From Halomonas smyrnensis AAD6 (GTDB lineage: Bacteria > Pseudomonadota > Gammaproteobacteria > Pseudomonadales > Halomonadaceae): a stretch of DNA of 64,000 nt. Location: the NCBI RefSeq assembly GCF_000265245.1, contig NZ_AJKS02000006.1:181389-245388 (forward strand), given 5' to 3'. Position numbers and translations under genes: made by a program. The notes under the pieces are model-generated. The model did not search any database, was not told the DNA's origin, and worked only from the letters and a program-made list of their open reading frames with translations. Positions 7,603 to 16,262 of this stretch are shown here, one piece after another (positions within the stretch are counted from its first letter, which is position 1; every line of letters starts with the position of its first letter).

Positions 7603-10512
7603 ATGGATACCACCGCTGCCCAGGACCACTCGTCCGTCTCCGTCACCGCACCGCAGACCCTGCGTGTCATCAAGCGCACCGGCGATGTCGTGCCCTTCGA
7701 TGCCGGCAAGATCGCCGTGGCCCTGAGCAAGGCCTTCATCGCCGTGGAGGGCGACAACGCCGCCACCTCCTCGCGGGTCCGCGACCTCGTCCAGCAGGCC
7801 TCCGAGAGCATCGCCCAGGCCTTCCAGCGCCGCATGCCCGACGGTGGCACCGTGCACATCGAGGACATCCAGGACCAGGTCGAGCTGGCCCTGATGCGCG
7901 CCGGTGAGCAGAAGGTCGCCCGCGCCTACGTGCTGTACCGCGAGGAGCACGCCCGTGCCCGCGCCGAGGCCGGCGCCGACATCGAGAAGCCGCACCCGAC
8001 GCTCAACGTCACCGCGCCGGACGGCAGCACCCGCCCGCTGGACCTGGGCCGAGTCGAGACGCTGGTCTTCGACGCCTGCGAGAACCTCACCAACGTCGAT
8101 CCGCAGAAGATCGTCGAGGACTCGCTGAAGAACCTCTACGACGGCGTCAGCGCCGACGGCGTCTCCCAGGCGCTGATGATGACCGCGCGGACCCTGGTCG
8201 AGAAGGATCCCAACTACACCTACGTCACCGCCCGCCTGCTGCAGGACAACCTGCGCCGCGAGGCGCTGTCGTTCCTGGGCATCGCCGACGAGGCGACCTA
8301 CCAGGAGATGGCCGACTTCTACAAGCCGGCCTTCCAGGCCTACATCGAGAAGGGCATCGAGTTCGAACAGCTCGACCCGCAGCTCGCCGAGTTCGACCTC
8401 GAGCGTCTGGGCGATGCCCTGGACCACACCCGCGACGCCCAGTTCACCTACCTCGGCCTGCAGACCCTCTACGACCGCTACTTCATCCACCGTGACGAGG
8501 TCCGCTACGAGCTGCCCCAGGTGATGTTCATGCGCGTCGCCATGGGCCTGTCGCTCAACGAGGACGACCGCGAGGCACGGGCCATCGAGTTCTACGAGCT
8601 GCTCTCCAGCTTCGACTACATGGCCTCCACGCCGACGCTGTTCAACGCGGGCACCGTGCGCAGCCAGCTCTCCAGCTGCTACCTGACCACCGTGCCGGAC
8701 GACCTGGACAGCATCTACAGCGCCATCCGCGACAACGCCCTGCTCTCCAAGTGGGCCGGCGGCCTCGGCAACGACTGGACCCCGGTGCGTGCGCTGGGCT
8801 CCTACATCAAGGGCACCAATGGCAAGTCCCAGGGCGTGGTGCCGTTCCTCAAGGTGGTCAACGACACCGCCGTGGCCGTGAACCAGGGCGGCAAGCGCAA
8901 GGGCGCCGTCTGCGCCTACCTCGAGAGCTGGCACCTCGACATCGAGGAGTTCCTCGAGCTGCGCAAGAACACCGGTGACGACCGTCGTCGTACCCACGAC
9001 ATGAACACCGCCAACTGGGTGCCGGACCTGTTCATGAAGCGCGTCTTCGACGACGAGGAGTGGACCCTGTTCTCGCCGGCCACCTGCCCGGACCTCCACG
9101 ACCTGTACGGCGCCGCCTTCGAGAAGCGCTACAGCGAATACGAGGAGATGACCCGCAACGGCCAGCTCAAGCTGTTCAAGCGCGTCAAGGCCAAGGATCT
9201 GTGGCGCAAGATGCTCTCGATGCTGTTCGAGACCGGCCACCCGTGGATCACCTTCAAGGATCCGTGCAACCTGCGCAGCCCGCAGCAGCACGCCGGCGTG
9301 GTCCACAGCTCCAACCTGTGCACCGAGATCACCCTGAACACCTCGGTCGACGAGATCGCGGTGTGCAACCTGGGCTCCATCAACCTGGCCCAGCACGTGG
9401 TCGACGGCGAGTTCGACGGCGACAAGCTGAAGCAGACCGTCAAGACCGCGGTGCGGATGCTCGATAACGTCATCGACATCAACTACTACGCGGTGCCGCA
9501 GGCGAAGAACTCGAACTTCAAGCACCGTCCGGTGGGCCTCGGCATCATGGGCTTCCAGGATGCCCTCTACGCCCAGGACATCGCCTACGCCTCCGAGGAC
9601 GCCGTGACCTTCGCCGACCGCTCCATGGAGCTGGTCAGCTATCACGCCATCGAGGCTTCCAGCGACCTGGCCGCCGAGCGCGGGCACTACCAGAGCTACG
9701 AGGGCTCGCTGTGGAGCCAGGGCGTGCTGCCGATCGATTCCATCGAGAAGCTGAAGGAAGAGCGCGGCGCCAAGTACATCGAGGTCGACACCTCCACGAC
9801 CCAGGACTGGGACCGCATCCGCGACAAGGTCGCCGCCCAGGGCATGCGCAACTCCAACGTCATGGCCATCGCCCCGACCGCGACCATCTCGAACATCTGC
9901 GGCGTCTCGCAGTCGATCGAGCCGACCTATCAGAACCTGTTCGTGAAATCGAACCTGTCCGGCGAGTTCACCGTGGTCAACTCCTACATGGTCAACGACC
10001 TCAAGGAGCGCGGCCTGTGGGACGAGGTCATGATCAACGACCTCAAGTACTACGACGGCTCCGTGCAGCCCATCGACCGCGTGCCAGACGACCTGAAGGC
10101 CAAGTACGCCAGCGCCTTCGAGGTCGAGCCCAAGTGGCTGGTCGAGGCCGCCTCTCGTCGTCAGAAGTGGCTCGACCAGGCCCAGTCGCTGAACCTCTAC
10201 ATCAAGGGCGTCTCCGGCAAGAAGCTGGACGTGACCTACCGCATGGCGTGGTTCCGCGGCCTCAAGACCACCTACTACCTGCGCGCCCTGGGCGCCACCT
10301 CGGTGGAGAAGTCCACCGTGGACCGCGGCAACCTCAACGCGGTGAGCAACGCCTCGCCCGGTGCGGCACCGGCCCCGACGCCGTCCGCCGCCCCGGAAGC
10401 CAAGCAGGAGCCGAAGGGCATCGACGACTTCCTGCAGGGCAAGAACGGCGGCGGCTCCCGCGCGCCCTCGGCCGGCGAGATCGACGAGCTCGGCTGCGAG
10501 GCCTGCCAGTAA
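7603..10512 (+). CDS. nrdA: Ribonucleoside-diphosphate reductase class Ia, alpha subunit
   Basis: A 969-residue large subunit that reduces all four ribonucleoside diphosphates. Two ATP-cone domains sit at the N-terminus (about 20-110 and 125-215), the arrangement known from Pseudomonas NrdA, so dATP/ATP control of overall activity is expected. Catalytic residues are present: Cys359 (SSCYLTT) and Cys588 (AVCNLGS) as the redox pair, Asn571/Cys573/Glu575 in NLCTEITL at the active site, and Tyr891/Tyr892 for radical transfer. The C-terminal tail ends GCEACQ, a Cys-x2-Cys re-reduction pair. The frame is open upstream to 7366, but ATG 7603 fits the family start and follows the NrdR boxes. nrdB follows after 191 bp. 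Confidence 0.96.
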   Translation: MDTTAAQDHSSVSVTAPQTLRVIKRTGDVVPFDAGKIAVALSKAFIAVEGDNAATSSRVRDLVQQASESIAQAFQRRMPDGGTVHIEDIQDQVELALMRAGEQKVARAYVLYREEHARARAEAGADIEKPHPTLNVTAPDGSTRPLDLGRVETLVFDACENLTNVDPQKIVEDSLKNLYDGVSADGVSQALMMTARTLVEKDPNYTYVTARLLQDNLRREALSFLGIADEATYQEMADFYKPAFQAYIEKGIEFEQLDPQLAEFDLERLGDALDHTRDAQFTYLGLQTLYDRYFIHRDEVRYELPQVMFMRVAMGLSLNEDDREARAIEFYELLSSFDYMASTPTLFNAGTVRSQLSSCYLTTVPDDLDSIYSAIRDNALLSKWAGGLGNDWTPVRALGSYIKGTNGKSQGVVPFLKVVNDTAVAVNQGGKRKGAVCAYLESWHLDIEEFLELRKNTGDDRRRTHDMNTANWVPDLFMKRVFDDEEWTLFSPATCPDLHDLYGAAFEKRYSEYEEMTRNGQLKLFKRVKAKDLWRKMLSMLFETGHPWITFKDPCNLRSPQQHAGVVHSSNLCTEITLNTSVDEIAVCNLGSINLAQHVVDGEFDGDKLKQTVKTAVRMLDNVIDINYYAVPQAKNSNFKHRPVGLGIMGFQDALYAQDIAYASEDAVTFADRSMELVSYHAIEASSDLAAERGHYQSYEGSLWSQGVLPIDSIEKLKEERGAKYIEVDTSTTQDWDRIRDKVAAQGMRNSNVMAIAPTATISNICGVSQSIEPTYQNLFVKSNLSGEFTVVNSYMVNDLKERGLWDEVMINDLKYYDGSVQPIDRVPDDLKAKYASAFEVEPKWLVEAASRRQKWLDQAQSLNLYIKGVSGKKLDVTYRMAWFRGLKTTYYLRALGATSVEKSTVDRGNLNAVSNASPGAAPAPTPSAAPEAKQEPKGIDDFLQGKNGGGSRAPSAGEIDELGCEACQ

Positions 10513-10703
10513 CGGAGAGCGTGCGTATGAACATGAAGTGCAGAGTTAAAGCCGGACGTGACGGGTTTAGTTTCAGCATGTCAGTCACAAACGTACCTAC
10601 TCCGATAATTATCGCCGCGTTGCAAACGCTTACGTTGATAATTTCCTAATTTCACGGGGGCTCTTCAGAGCCCCCTTAAGTCATTTATATAAGGAGGCCC
10701 CTA
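10513..10703 (+). other. nrdA-nrdB intergenic region with palindrome and hairpin
   Basis: This 191-bp spacer is unusually AT-rich compared with its surroundings. It contains the perfect 12-bp palindrome CGATAATTATCG (10603-10614), a possible -10-like GATAAT (10637-10642), and a strong hairpin at 10656-10675 just before the nrdB ribosome site AAGGAGG (10691-10697). A 40-codon open frame from 10528 exists but nothing supports it as a gene. Confidence 0.6.
10656..10675 (+). terminator. Hairpin between nrdA and nrdB
   Basis: GGGGGCTC-TTCA-GAGCCCCC, an 8-bp GC-rich stem with a 4-base loop followed by TTAAGTCATTTATAT. It may terminate part of the nrdA transcripts, setting the subunit ratio, or may protect a processed mRNA end. 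The nrdB ribosome site lies 16 bases after it. Confidence 0.65.
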
Positions 10704-11939
10704 GTGCTGAACTGGGACGAGTTCCACGAAGACGACGCCGCTACCGCCGAAGCGCCCCAGCCGGCACCGGCACCGCAGCCCGCGCCCAAGGCCGAGGCCG
10801 AGGAAGTCCGCGACAGCGCCGGCAGCTACGAGGTCGCCGAGCAGGACCGCCTGGCCCGCGCCAAGCAGTCGCTCGAGGAGCTGGACGTGGCCCCCGGCCT
10901 CGAGGAACTCGAGATGGGCGCCAAGCGCATCGACGTCGAGCAGAAGCGGATGATCAACGCCCGCGCCGACCTCAACCAGCTGGTGCCCTTCAAGTACGAG
11001 TGGGCGTGGCAGAAGTACCTGGACGGCAGCGCCAACCACTGGATGCCCCAGGAAGTGAACATGAACGCCGACATCGCGCTGTGGAAGAGCGCGGACGGCC
11101 TCACCGAGGACGAGCGCCGCATCGTCGAGCGCAGCCTGGGCTACTTCTCCACCGCCGACTCGCTGGTCGCCAACAACCTGGTGCTGGCCGTCTATCGCCT
11201 GATCACCAACCCCGAGTGCCGCCAGTACCTGCTGCGTCAGGCCTTCGAGGAGGCGATCCACACCCACGCCTACCAGTATTGCGTGGAGTCGCTGGGCATG
11301 GACGAGGGCGAGGTCTTCAACATGTACCGCGAGGTGCCCTCCGTCTCGGCCAAGTCCGCCTGGAGCCTCAAGCACACCCAGTCGCTGTCGCGCCCCGACT
11401 TCAACACCGGCACCCCGGAGACCGACCAGGAGCTGCTGCGCAACCTGATCGCCTTCTACTGCGTGACCGAGGGCATCTTCTTCTACTGCGGCTTCAGCCA
11501 GATCCTGTCCATGGGTCGTCGCAACAAGATGACCGGCGTCGCCGAGCAGTTCCAGTACATCCTGCGCGACGAGTCGATGCACCTGAACTTCGGCGTCGAC
11601 ATGATCAACCAGATCAAGATCGAGAACCCGCACCTGTGGACGCCCGAGTTCCAGGACGAGGTCACCCAGATGATCCTCGAGGGCACCGAGCTGGAGATCG
11701 CCTACGCCCGCGACACCATGCCCCGCGGCGTGCTGGGCATGAACGCGGCGATCATGGAGGAGTACCTGCACTTCATCTGCAACCGTCGCCTGGCGCAGAT
11801 CGGCCTCAAGGAGCAGTTCCCGGGCGCCGAGAACCCCTTCCCGTGGATGAGCGAGATCATCGACCTGCGCAAGGAGAAGAACTTCTTCGAGACTCGCGTC
11901 ACCGAATATCAGGTGGGCGGCGCCCTGAGCTGGGACTGA
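10704..11939 (+). CDS. nrdB: Ribonucleoside-diphosphate reductase class Ia, beta subunit
   Basis: A 411-residue radical-generating small subunit. The diiron ligands are visible in EEAIHTHAY (Glu183, His186) and DESMHLNF (Glu290, His293), and Tyr190 in the first motif is the expected stable radical tyrosine, so this is a tyrosyl class Ia protein and not a Phe-containing class Ic one. The first 45 residues form an Ala/Pro-rich variable tail ([12 protein letters not shown]). The start is a GTG at 10704 with an excellent AAGGAGG site 6 bases away. It lies downstream of nrdA on the same strand, and a strong terminator follows at 11978-12005. Confidence 0.96.
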   Translation: MLNWDEFHEDDAATAEAPQPAPAPQPAPKAEAEEVRDSAGSYEVAEQDRLARAKQSLEELDVAPGLEELEMGAKRIDVEQKRMINARADLNQLVPFKYEWAWQKYLDGSANHWMPQEVNMNADIALWKSADGLTEDERRIVERSLGYFSTADSLVANNLVLAVYRLITNPECRQYLLRQAFEEAIHTHAYQYCVESLGMDEGEVFNMYREVPSVSAKSAWSLKHTQSLSRPDFNTGTPETDQELLRNLIAFYCVTEGIFFYCGFSQILSMGRRNKMTGVAEQFQYILRDESMHLNFGVDMINQIKIENPHLWTPEFQDEVTQMILEGTELEIAYARDTMPRGVLGMNAAIMEEYLHFICNRRLAQIGLKEQFPGAENPFPWMSEIIDLRKEKNFFETRVTEYQVGGALSWD

Positions 11940-11977
11940 TCCCCCACTCCCTCATCGAGACGCGAGCGTCACGCTCG

Positions 11978-12005
11978 GCGGGCCATGTCAGGCGACATGG
12001 CCCGC
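11978..12005 (+). terminator. Intrinsic terminator of nrdB
   Basis: GCGGGCCATGTC-AGGC-GACATGGCCCGC forms a perfect 12-bp stem with a 4-base loop and is followed directly by TTT. It lies 39 bp after the nrdB stop. Confidence 0.87.
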
Positions 12006-12084
12006 TTTGCGTCGCGACGCCGCAATGGGTAGGCTTTGCCGCCGTCCCGCTCCCCCATCCCGTATCATCGTCAGAGGAATCCCC

Positions 12085-13065
12085 ATGCAACTCGGTATCA
12101 TCGGACTCGGCCGAATGGGCGGCAACATCGCGCGCCGCCTGGTGCGCGACGGCCACGAAGTCGTCGCCTACGACCAGGACGCCGCCACCGCCACGGCCCT
12201 CGTCGACGACGGCATCGGCCACGCCGAGAGCCTCGCCGCACTGGTCGCGAGCCTCGACGCGCCGCGCGCCATCTGGGTGATGCTGCCCGCCGGCGATCCG
12301 ACCGAGGCCACCATCGACGCCCTGTCCGAGCTGATGGCGCCGGGCGACACCATCATCGACGGCGGCAACACCTTCTACAAGGACGACATCCGCCGCGCCA
12401 AGGCGCTCGAGCCGAAGGGGCTGCACTACGTTGACGTCGGCACCTCCGGCGGCGTCTGGGGCCTGGAACGCGGCTACTGCATGATGGTCGGCGCCGAGGA
12501 CGCGACCTTCGACCGCCTGGAGCCGCTGTTCGACAGCCTGGCACCCGGCTACGGCGACCTGGAACGCACCCGCGGCCGCAACGCCCCGGACGAACGCGCC
12601 GAGCGCGGCTACATCCACGCCGGCCCGGTCGGCGCCGGTCACTACGTCAAGATGGTCCACAACGGCATCGAGTACGGCCTGATGCAGGCCTACGCCGAGG
12701 GCTTCGAACTGATGCAGAGCAAGGCCTCGCCGGAGCTGCCGGAAGACCAGCGCTTCGACCTGAACCTGGCCGACGTGGCCGAGGTCTGGCGCCGCGGCAG
12801 CGTGGTCTCCTCCTGGCTGCTCGACCTCACCGCCCAGGCGCTGGCCGGCGACCCGCGCCTCGACCACTACAGCGGGGCCGTCTCCGACAGCGGCGAAGGC
12901 CGCTGGACCGTCGACGCCGCCGTCGAACAGGGGGTCTCCACCCCGGTGCTGGCCAACGCGCTGTTCTCGCGCTTCGCCTCGCGCAAGGAGAATACCTACG
13001 CCAACCGCCTGCTCTCGGCCATGCGCTTCGGCTTCGGCGGCCACGTCGAGCCGCCCAAGCAGTAA
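12085..13065 (+). CDS. gnd: 6-phosphogluconate dehydrogenase, decarboxylating (short NAD-type)
   Basis: A 326-residue enzyme that oxidatively decarboxylates 6-phosphogluconate to ribulose 5-phosphate. The N-terminal Rossmann motif [16 protein letters not shown], the [10 protein letters not shown] block, [23 protein letters not shown] and [20 protein letters not shown] (catalytic Lys and Asn) are all present. At about 330 residues it belongs to the short GntZ/YqeC type rather than the 470-residue enterobacterial type; short forms usually prefer NAD. The ATG at 12085 follows AGAGGA. It stands alone between the nrdB terminator and a decayed rhomboid gene. Confidence 0.93.
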   Translation: MQLGIIGLGRMGGNIARRLVRDGHEVVAYDQDAATATALVDDGIGHAESLAALVASLDAPRAIWVMLPAGDPTEATIDALSELMAPGDTIIDGGNTFYKDDIRRAKALEPKGLHYVDVGTSGGVWGLERGYCMMVGAEDATFDRLEPLFDSLAPGYGDLERTRGRNAPDERAERGYIHAGPVGAGHYVKMVHNGIEYGLMQAYAEGFELMQSKASPELPEDQRFDLNLADVAEVWRRGSVVSSWLLDLTAQALAGDPRLDHYSGAVSDSGEGRWTVDAAVEQGVSTPVLANALFSRFASRKENTYANRLLSAMRFGFGGHVEPPKQ

Positions 13066-13075
13066 GCCGGAAGGC

Positions 13076-13227
13076 TCATGGGCGCCGGCGCCGCGCCAGG
13101 ATCAGCGCCAGCCCCACCAGCATGCCCGCCAGGTGCGCGAAGTGCGCGACGCCCTGGCGGGTCCCGGCGACGCCCGACCCAGCACGCACAGGACGCAGTA
13201 GCAGGCGAAGCGCTGGCTGCCCCAGTC
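13076..13227 (-). pseudogene. C-terminal remnant of a rhomboid-family intramembrane protease
   Basis: The minus strand encodes VAHFAHLAGMLVGLALILARRR just before a stop at 13076. AHFAHLxGMLVGL is the last transmembrane helix of rhomboid proteases, carrying the catalytic His. Just upstream, in a neighbouring frame, the sequence DWGSQRFACYCVLCVLG looks like the preceding segment, so a frameshift near 13180 separates the two pieces. No Ser-containing GxSG segment or earlier helices can be found before the TonB-receptor promoter. What remains is therefore probably a non-functional fragment left by a deletion. Call and family are recognised by motif only. Confidence 0.6.
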
Positions 13228-13359
13228 GCGCTCCGCGCCCTCCCGGCTGCCGTCTTCTCGGGGTCGCCGCCGGGCGGGCATGTCGTCGTTGCCAGGCCGT
13301 GGCCTGGCCGACGCCGAAGGTCCGGCCACGGCGCCCTTCGATTTGCCTGACACTCGTTA

Positions 13360-13373
13360 GAATGAGAACATTC
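13360..13373 (+). promoter_or_regulatory. Fur-box-like inverted repeat upstream of the TonB receptor
   Basis: GAATG-AGAA-CATTC is a perfect 5-bp inverted repeat 37 bp before the receptor start. It resembles half of a Fur box (AATGATAATCATT type) but is one base shorter in the centre. Iron-controlled receptors often carry such sites, so it is a weak candidate operator. Confidence 0.35.
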
Positions 13374-13409
13374 GCGCCCTCATTTTCCGCCCCGGAGACT
13401 CGACGCCCC

Positions 13410-15497
13410 ATGCCCCGACGGTCACTCGCCCCCACCCTGATGACGCCCCTGTTGCTGCTGCCCGCCGCCGGGCAGGCCGCCGAGCTCGCCCTCGAGCCGC
13501 TGACGGTCAGCGCATCGCGTCTCGAGCGTGAGCTCTATGCCACGCCCGCCGCCGTGTCGGTGGTGGACGACGAACAGATCGCCCGGGGCCAGTCCCGCGA
13601 GCGCCTCAACGAGTCGCTGGCCACCGTGCCGGGGCTGTATCTCCAGAACCGTCACAACTTCGTCCAGGGCGAACGGGTGTCGATCCGCGGCTTCGGCGCC
13701 CGCACTCCCTGGGGCGTGCGCGGCATCACGGTGCGCGTCGACGGCATTCCCTACACCCTGCCCGACGGCCAGGCCCAGCTCGATGCCATCGATCTGGACA
13801 GCGCCCGGCGCATCGAGGTCATCCGCGGCCCGGCGGCGGTGCAGTACGGCAACGCCGCCGGCGGCGTGATCGACGTCACCACCGCCGACGGCGAGAGCGA
13901 TCCGGGCACCAAGCTGCGCGTCGAGGGCGGCAGCGACGGCTATCGCAAGCTGGCCCTCAGCAACGGCGGCGTCGAGGGCCCCTGGTCGCATCACGTCAGC
14001 GTCTCGGCGCTGGGCATGGACGGCTATCGCGATCACAGCGAGGTCGAGAAGTACCAGCTCAACGCCAAGCTGCGCCGCGAGCTAGACGCCGACCGCTCGA
14101 TCACCGCCATCGTCAACCTGCTCGACAACCCGCGCTCCGAGGATCCGGGAGCGCTGGATGAAGAGGGCGTCGGCGAAGATCGGGAAGGCACGCTGGATTC
14201 TCTGGGCTATTACTCCTACTCGCCGACGCGTATCGATGCGGGGCAGTCGGTCGACCAGCAGCTGCTCGGCCTCGAGTACGAGGACCTGGCCGCCGGCCCC
14301 GGCGAGCTGACCCTGCGCGGTTTCTACCTGCAGCGCGACTTCGAGCAGCAGCTGGCCTATGCCGGCCCCCGCAGCACCGTCGGCGTGGGGAACTTCGTCG
14401 CCTACGAACGCGATTACTATGGCGGCAGCGCCGAGTATCGCCAGTCGCTGACCCTGGGCGGCCTGCCGCTGAGCTACGTGGCCGGCGTCGACGTGGCGCG
14501 CCAGGAAGACGAGCGCTACCGCGATGACGTCGCCATCGACGGCGAACATCTCAGGCGCTCCGCCGACGAGACCCAGACCGCCACCTCGATCGGCGCCTTC
14601 GCCCAAGGCGACCTGGCCCTGACCGACCGCTGGACGCTGTCGCTCGGCACCCGCTTCGACCACACCAGGTTCGACATCGACGACCACTACCTCGCCGATG
14701 GCGACAACGGCGGCGATCGCAGCTTCGACCAGTGGAGCGGCAGCGCCGGGCTGAGCTATCGCTACCGGCCGAACCACCAGGCCTATCTCTCGACCGGCAC
14801 CGCCTACGAGACGCCGACCTTCGCCGAGTTCGCCAACCCGACCGGCGTCGGCGGCTTCAATCCGGACCTCGAGCCGCAGAAGGCCTGGAACCGCGAGATC
14901 GGCCTGCGCGGCAGCTTCGTCGATGCCGGCCTCGACTACGACGTAGCGCTGTTCTCGACCCGGGTGCGCGACTCGCTGATCTCCTACCAGCTCGAGGGAC
15001 GTGACCGCGACTTCTATCGCAACGCCGGCCGCAGCCGTCAGGACGGCCTGGAAGTGGCCCTGGGCTGGCAGTTCGCCGAGGACTGGCGCCTCGACAGCGC
15101 CCTGACCCTGGCGCGCTACGAGTTCCAGGACTACGAGGATGAAGACGGCAACTACGACAACCACCGCATCCCGGGCCTGCCCGAGCGCACCTGGGTCAAC
15201 CAGCTGACCTGGCAGGGCCTCGGCGAGCGCTTCGCCACCCTGGAGACCCGCTACGTGGGCTCGATGTTCACCGACGACGCCAACCGCGTGAAGGTCGACG
15301 ACGTCTGGCTGGCCAACCTGCGCGCCGGTGACGGCTGGCGCCTCGACGACGACACGATGCTCAAGGCCTACGTGGGCGTGCAGAACCTGTTCGACCGCGA
15401 GCACTACGACAACATCGCCATCAATGCCAACAATGGCCGCTACTTCTATACGGCGCCGGACCGCAGCGTGTACGCCGGCGTGGAGCTGGCGTTCTAG
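13410..15497 (+). CDS. TonB-dependent outer-membrane receptor (FecA-like family)
   Basis: A 695-residue receptor precursor. A signal peptide ends near residue 23 (AAGQAAEL), followed by a TonB-box-like stretch (PLTVSAS), the plug domain (about 35-150: VSVVDDEQIARG, LATVPGLYLQNR, SIRGFGARTPWGVRG, RVDGIPYTLPDGQ, RRIEVIRGPAAVQYGNAAGGVI) and a 22-strand barrel ending in YAGVELAF with the terminal Phe needed for assembly. The RGFGARxPWGVRG form of the plug places it with FecA-like (COG4772) receptors, which usually carry ferric chelates. No ABC-transporter or sigma-factor genes flank it, so the ligand is unknown. ATG 13410 is chosen because it starts the signal peptide; the frame is open upstream. 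Confidence 0.88.
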   Translation: MPRRSLAPTLMTPLLLLPAAGQAAELALEPLTVSASRLERELYATPAAVSVVDDEQIARGQSRERLNESLATVPGLYLQNRHNFVQGERVSIRGFGARTPWGVRGITVRVDGIPYTLPDGQAQLDAIDLDSARRIEVIRGPAAVQYGNAAGGVIDVTTADGESDPGTKLRVEGGSDGYRKLALSNGGVEGPWSHHVSVSALGMDGYRDHSEVEKYQLNAKLRRELDADRSITAIVNLLDNPRSEDPGALDEEGVGEDREGTLDSLGYYSYSPTRIDAGQSVDQQLLGLEYEDLAAGPGELTLRGFYLQRDFEQQLAYAGPRSTVGVGNFVAYERDYYGGSAEYRQSLTLGGLPLSYVAGVDVARQEDERYRDDVAIDGEHLRRSADETQTATSIGAFAQGDLALTDRWTLSLGTRFDHTRFDIDDHYLADGDNGGDRSFDQWSGSAGLSYRYRPNHQAYLSTGTAYETPTFAEFANPTGVGGFNPDLEPQKAWNREIGLRGSFVDAGLDYDVALFSTRVRDSLISYQLEGRDRDFYRNAGRSRQDGLEVALGWQFAEDWRLDSALTLARYEFQDYEDEDGNYDNHRIPGLPERTWVNQLTWQGLGERFATLETRYVGSMFTDDANRVKVDDVWLANLRAGDGWRLDDDTMLKAYVGVQNLFDREHYDNIAINANNGRYFYTAPDRSVYAGVELAF

Positions 15498-15519
15498 GCC
15501 GCGTCTTCCCGCCTCTCTC

Positions 15520-15542
15520 GGGGCCGCCTCAGGGGCGGCCCC
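15520..15542 (+). terminator. Terminator-like hairpin after the TonB receptor
   Basis: GGGGCCGCC-TCAGG-GGCGGCCCC gives a 9-bp GC stem 22 bp after the receptor stop. There is no T-run, and the next gene's ribosome site begins 10 bases later. Confidence 0.6.
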
Positions 15543-15566
15543 GCGTCGTTGCCAGGAGCCTGCCCG

Positions 15567-15971
15567 ATGAATGACACCCCCATCCTGCATATCGCCGCCG
15601 CCCTGATCGAGGACGCCGAGGGCCGCCTGCTGCTGGTGCGCAAGCGCGGCACCGAGGCCTTCATGCAGGCCGGCGGCAAGATCGAGCCCGACGAGTCTCC
15701 CGCCGAGGCCCTGGCCCGGGAGCTCGAGGAGGAGCTCGGCCAGCCGCCGACACGCCTCGCGCCGCTGGGCGAGTTCCACGCGCCCGCCGCCAACGAGCCC
15801 GGCCACGGGCTGCGCGCCCATCTGTTCCGCGCCGAGATCACAGGCCCGCTGCAGGCCGCCGCCGAGATCGCCGAGCTGCGCTGGGTAACGCCGGCCGAGG
15901 CCCAGGCGCTGCCGCTGGCGCCGCTGACCCGCGACGAGGTGCTGCCCCGCGCCGGCCTGACCGAGGCCTGA
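15567..15971 (+). CDS. Nudix hydrolase (MutT-like)
   Basis: A 134-residue protein with one Nudix domain. The Nudix box GX5EX7REUXEEXG is intact at residues 37-58 (GGKIEPDESPAEALARELEE and on to Gly58), so it should hydrolyse a nucleoside diphosphate linked to another group. The pocket form EAFMQAGGKIEPDESP is typical of a common proteobacterial subfamily of unassigned substrate. It starts at ATG 15567 after a CCAGGAGCC ribosome site. Its stop (TGA, 15969-15971) is one base before the DUF3565 start, so the two are co-transcribed. Confidence 0.88.
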   Translation: MNDTPILHIAAALIEDAEGRLLLVRKRGTEAFMQAGGKIEPDESPAEALARELEEELGQPPTRLAPLGEFHAPAANEPGHGLRAHLFRAEITGPLQAAAEIAELRWVTPAEAQALPLAPLTRDEVLPRAGLTEA

Positions 15972-15972
15972 G

Positions 15973-16194
15973 ATGGAACAGCCGATCGTCGGCTATCACC
16001 GCGACGACGAGGGCCACTGGGTCGCCGAGCTGGCCTGCGGCCACCATCGGCACGTGCGCCACCAGCCGCCCTGGGCCGAGCGCCCCTGGGTGACCACCGA
16101 GGCCGGCCGCCGCTCGCGGCTGGGCCTGGCGCTGCCCTGCGTCAAGTGCGACCGCGGCGAGCCGCGCGACGCACCGTCTCTCCTAACCCCCTAG
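15973..16194 (+). CDS. DUF3565 domain protein
   Basis: A 73-residue cytoplasmic protein matching DUF3565 over its full length: GYHRDDEGHWVAELACGHHR, HVRHQPPWAERPWV, and the C-terminal LPCVKCDRGE. The conserved Cys/His residues (CGH, HVRH, CVKC) suggest a small zinc-binding fold. No function has been assigned to the family. It follows the Nudix gene with a one-base gap, which suggests a shared transcript. Confidence 0.85.
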   Translation: MEQPIVGYHRDDEGHWVAELACGHHRHVRHQPPWAERPWVTTEAGRRSRLGLALPCVKCDRGEPRDAPSLLTP

Positions 16195-16262
16195 CCAACG
16201 GGGCGCATGCGATAGGATAGAGAGACCGCCCTCCCACCATTCCGCCATCGAAGGAGCCCGAC

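Noticed and set aside
7525..9687. A 720-codon open frame opposite nrdA
   Set aside because: Antisense shadow with Val/Gly/Asp/Leu-biased composition; nrdA on the other strand has complete catalytic motifs.
10528..10650. A 40-codon open frame between nrdA and nrdB
   Set aside because: No clear ribosome site and no recognisable features; the region looks regulatory.
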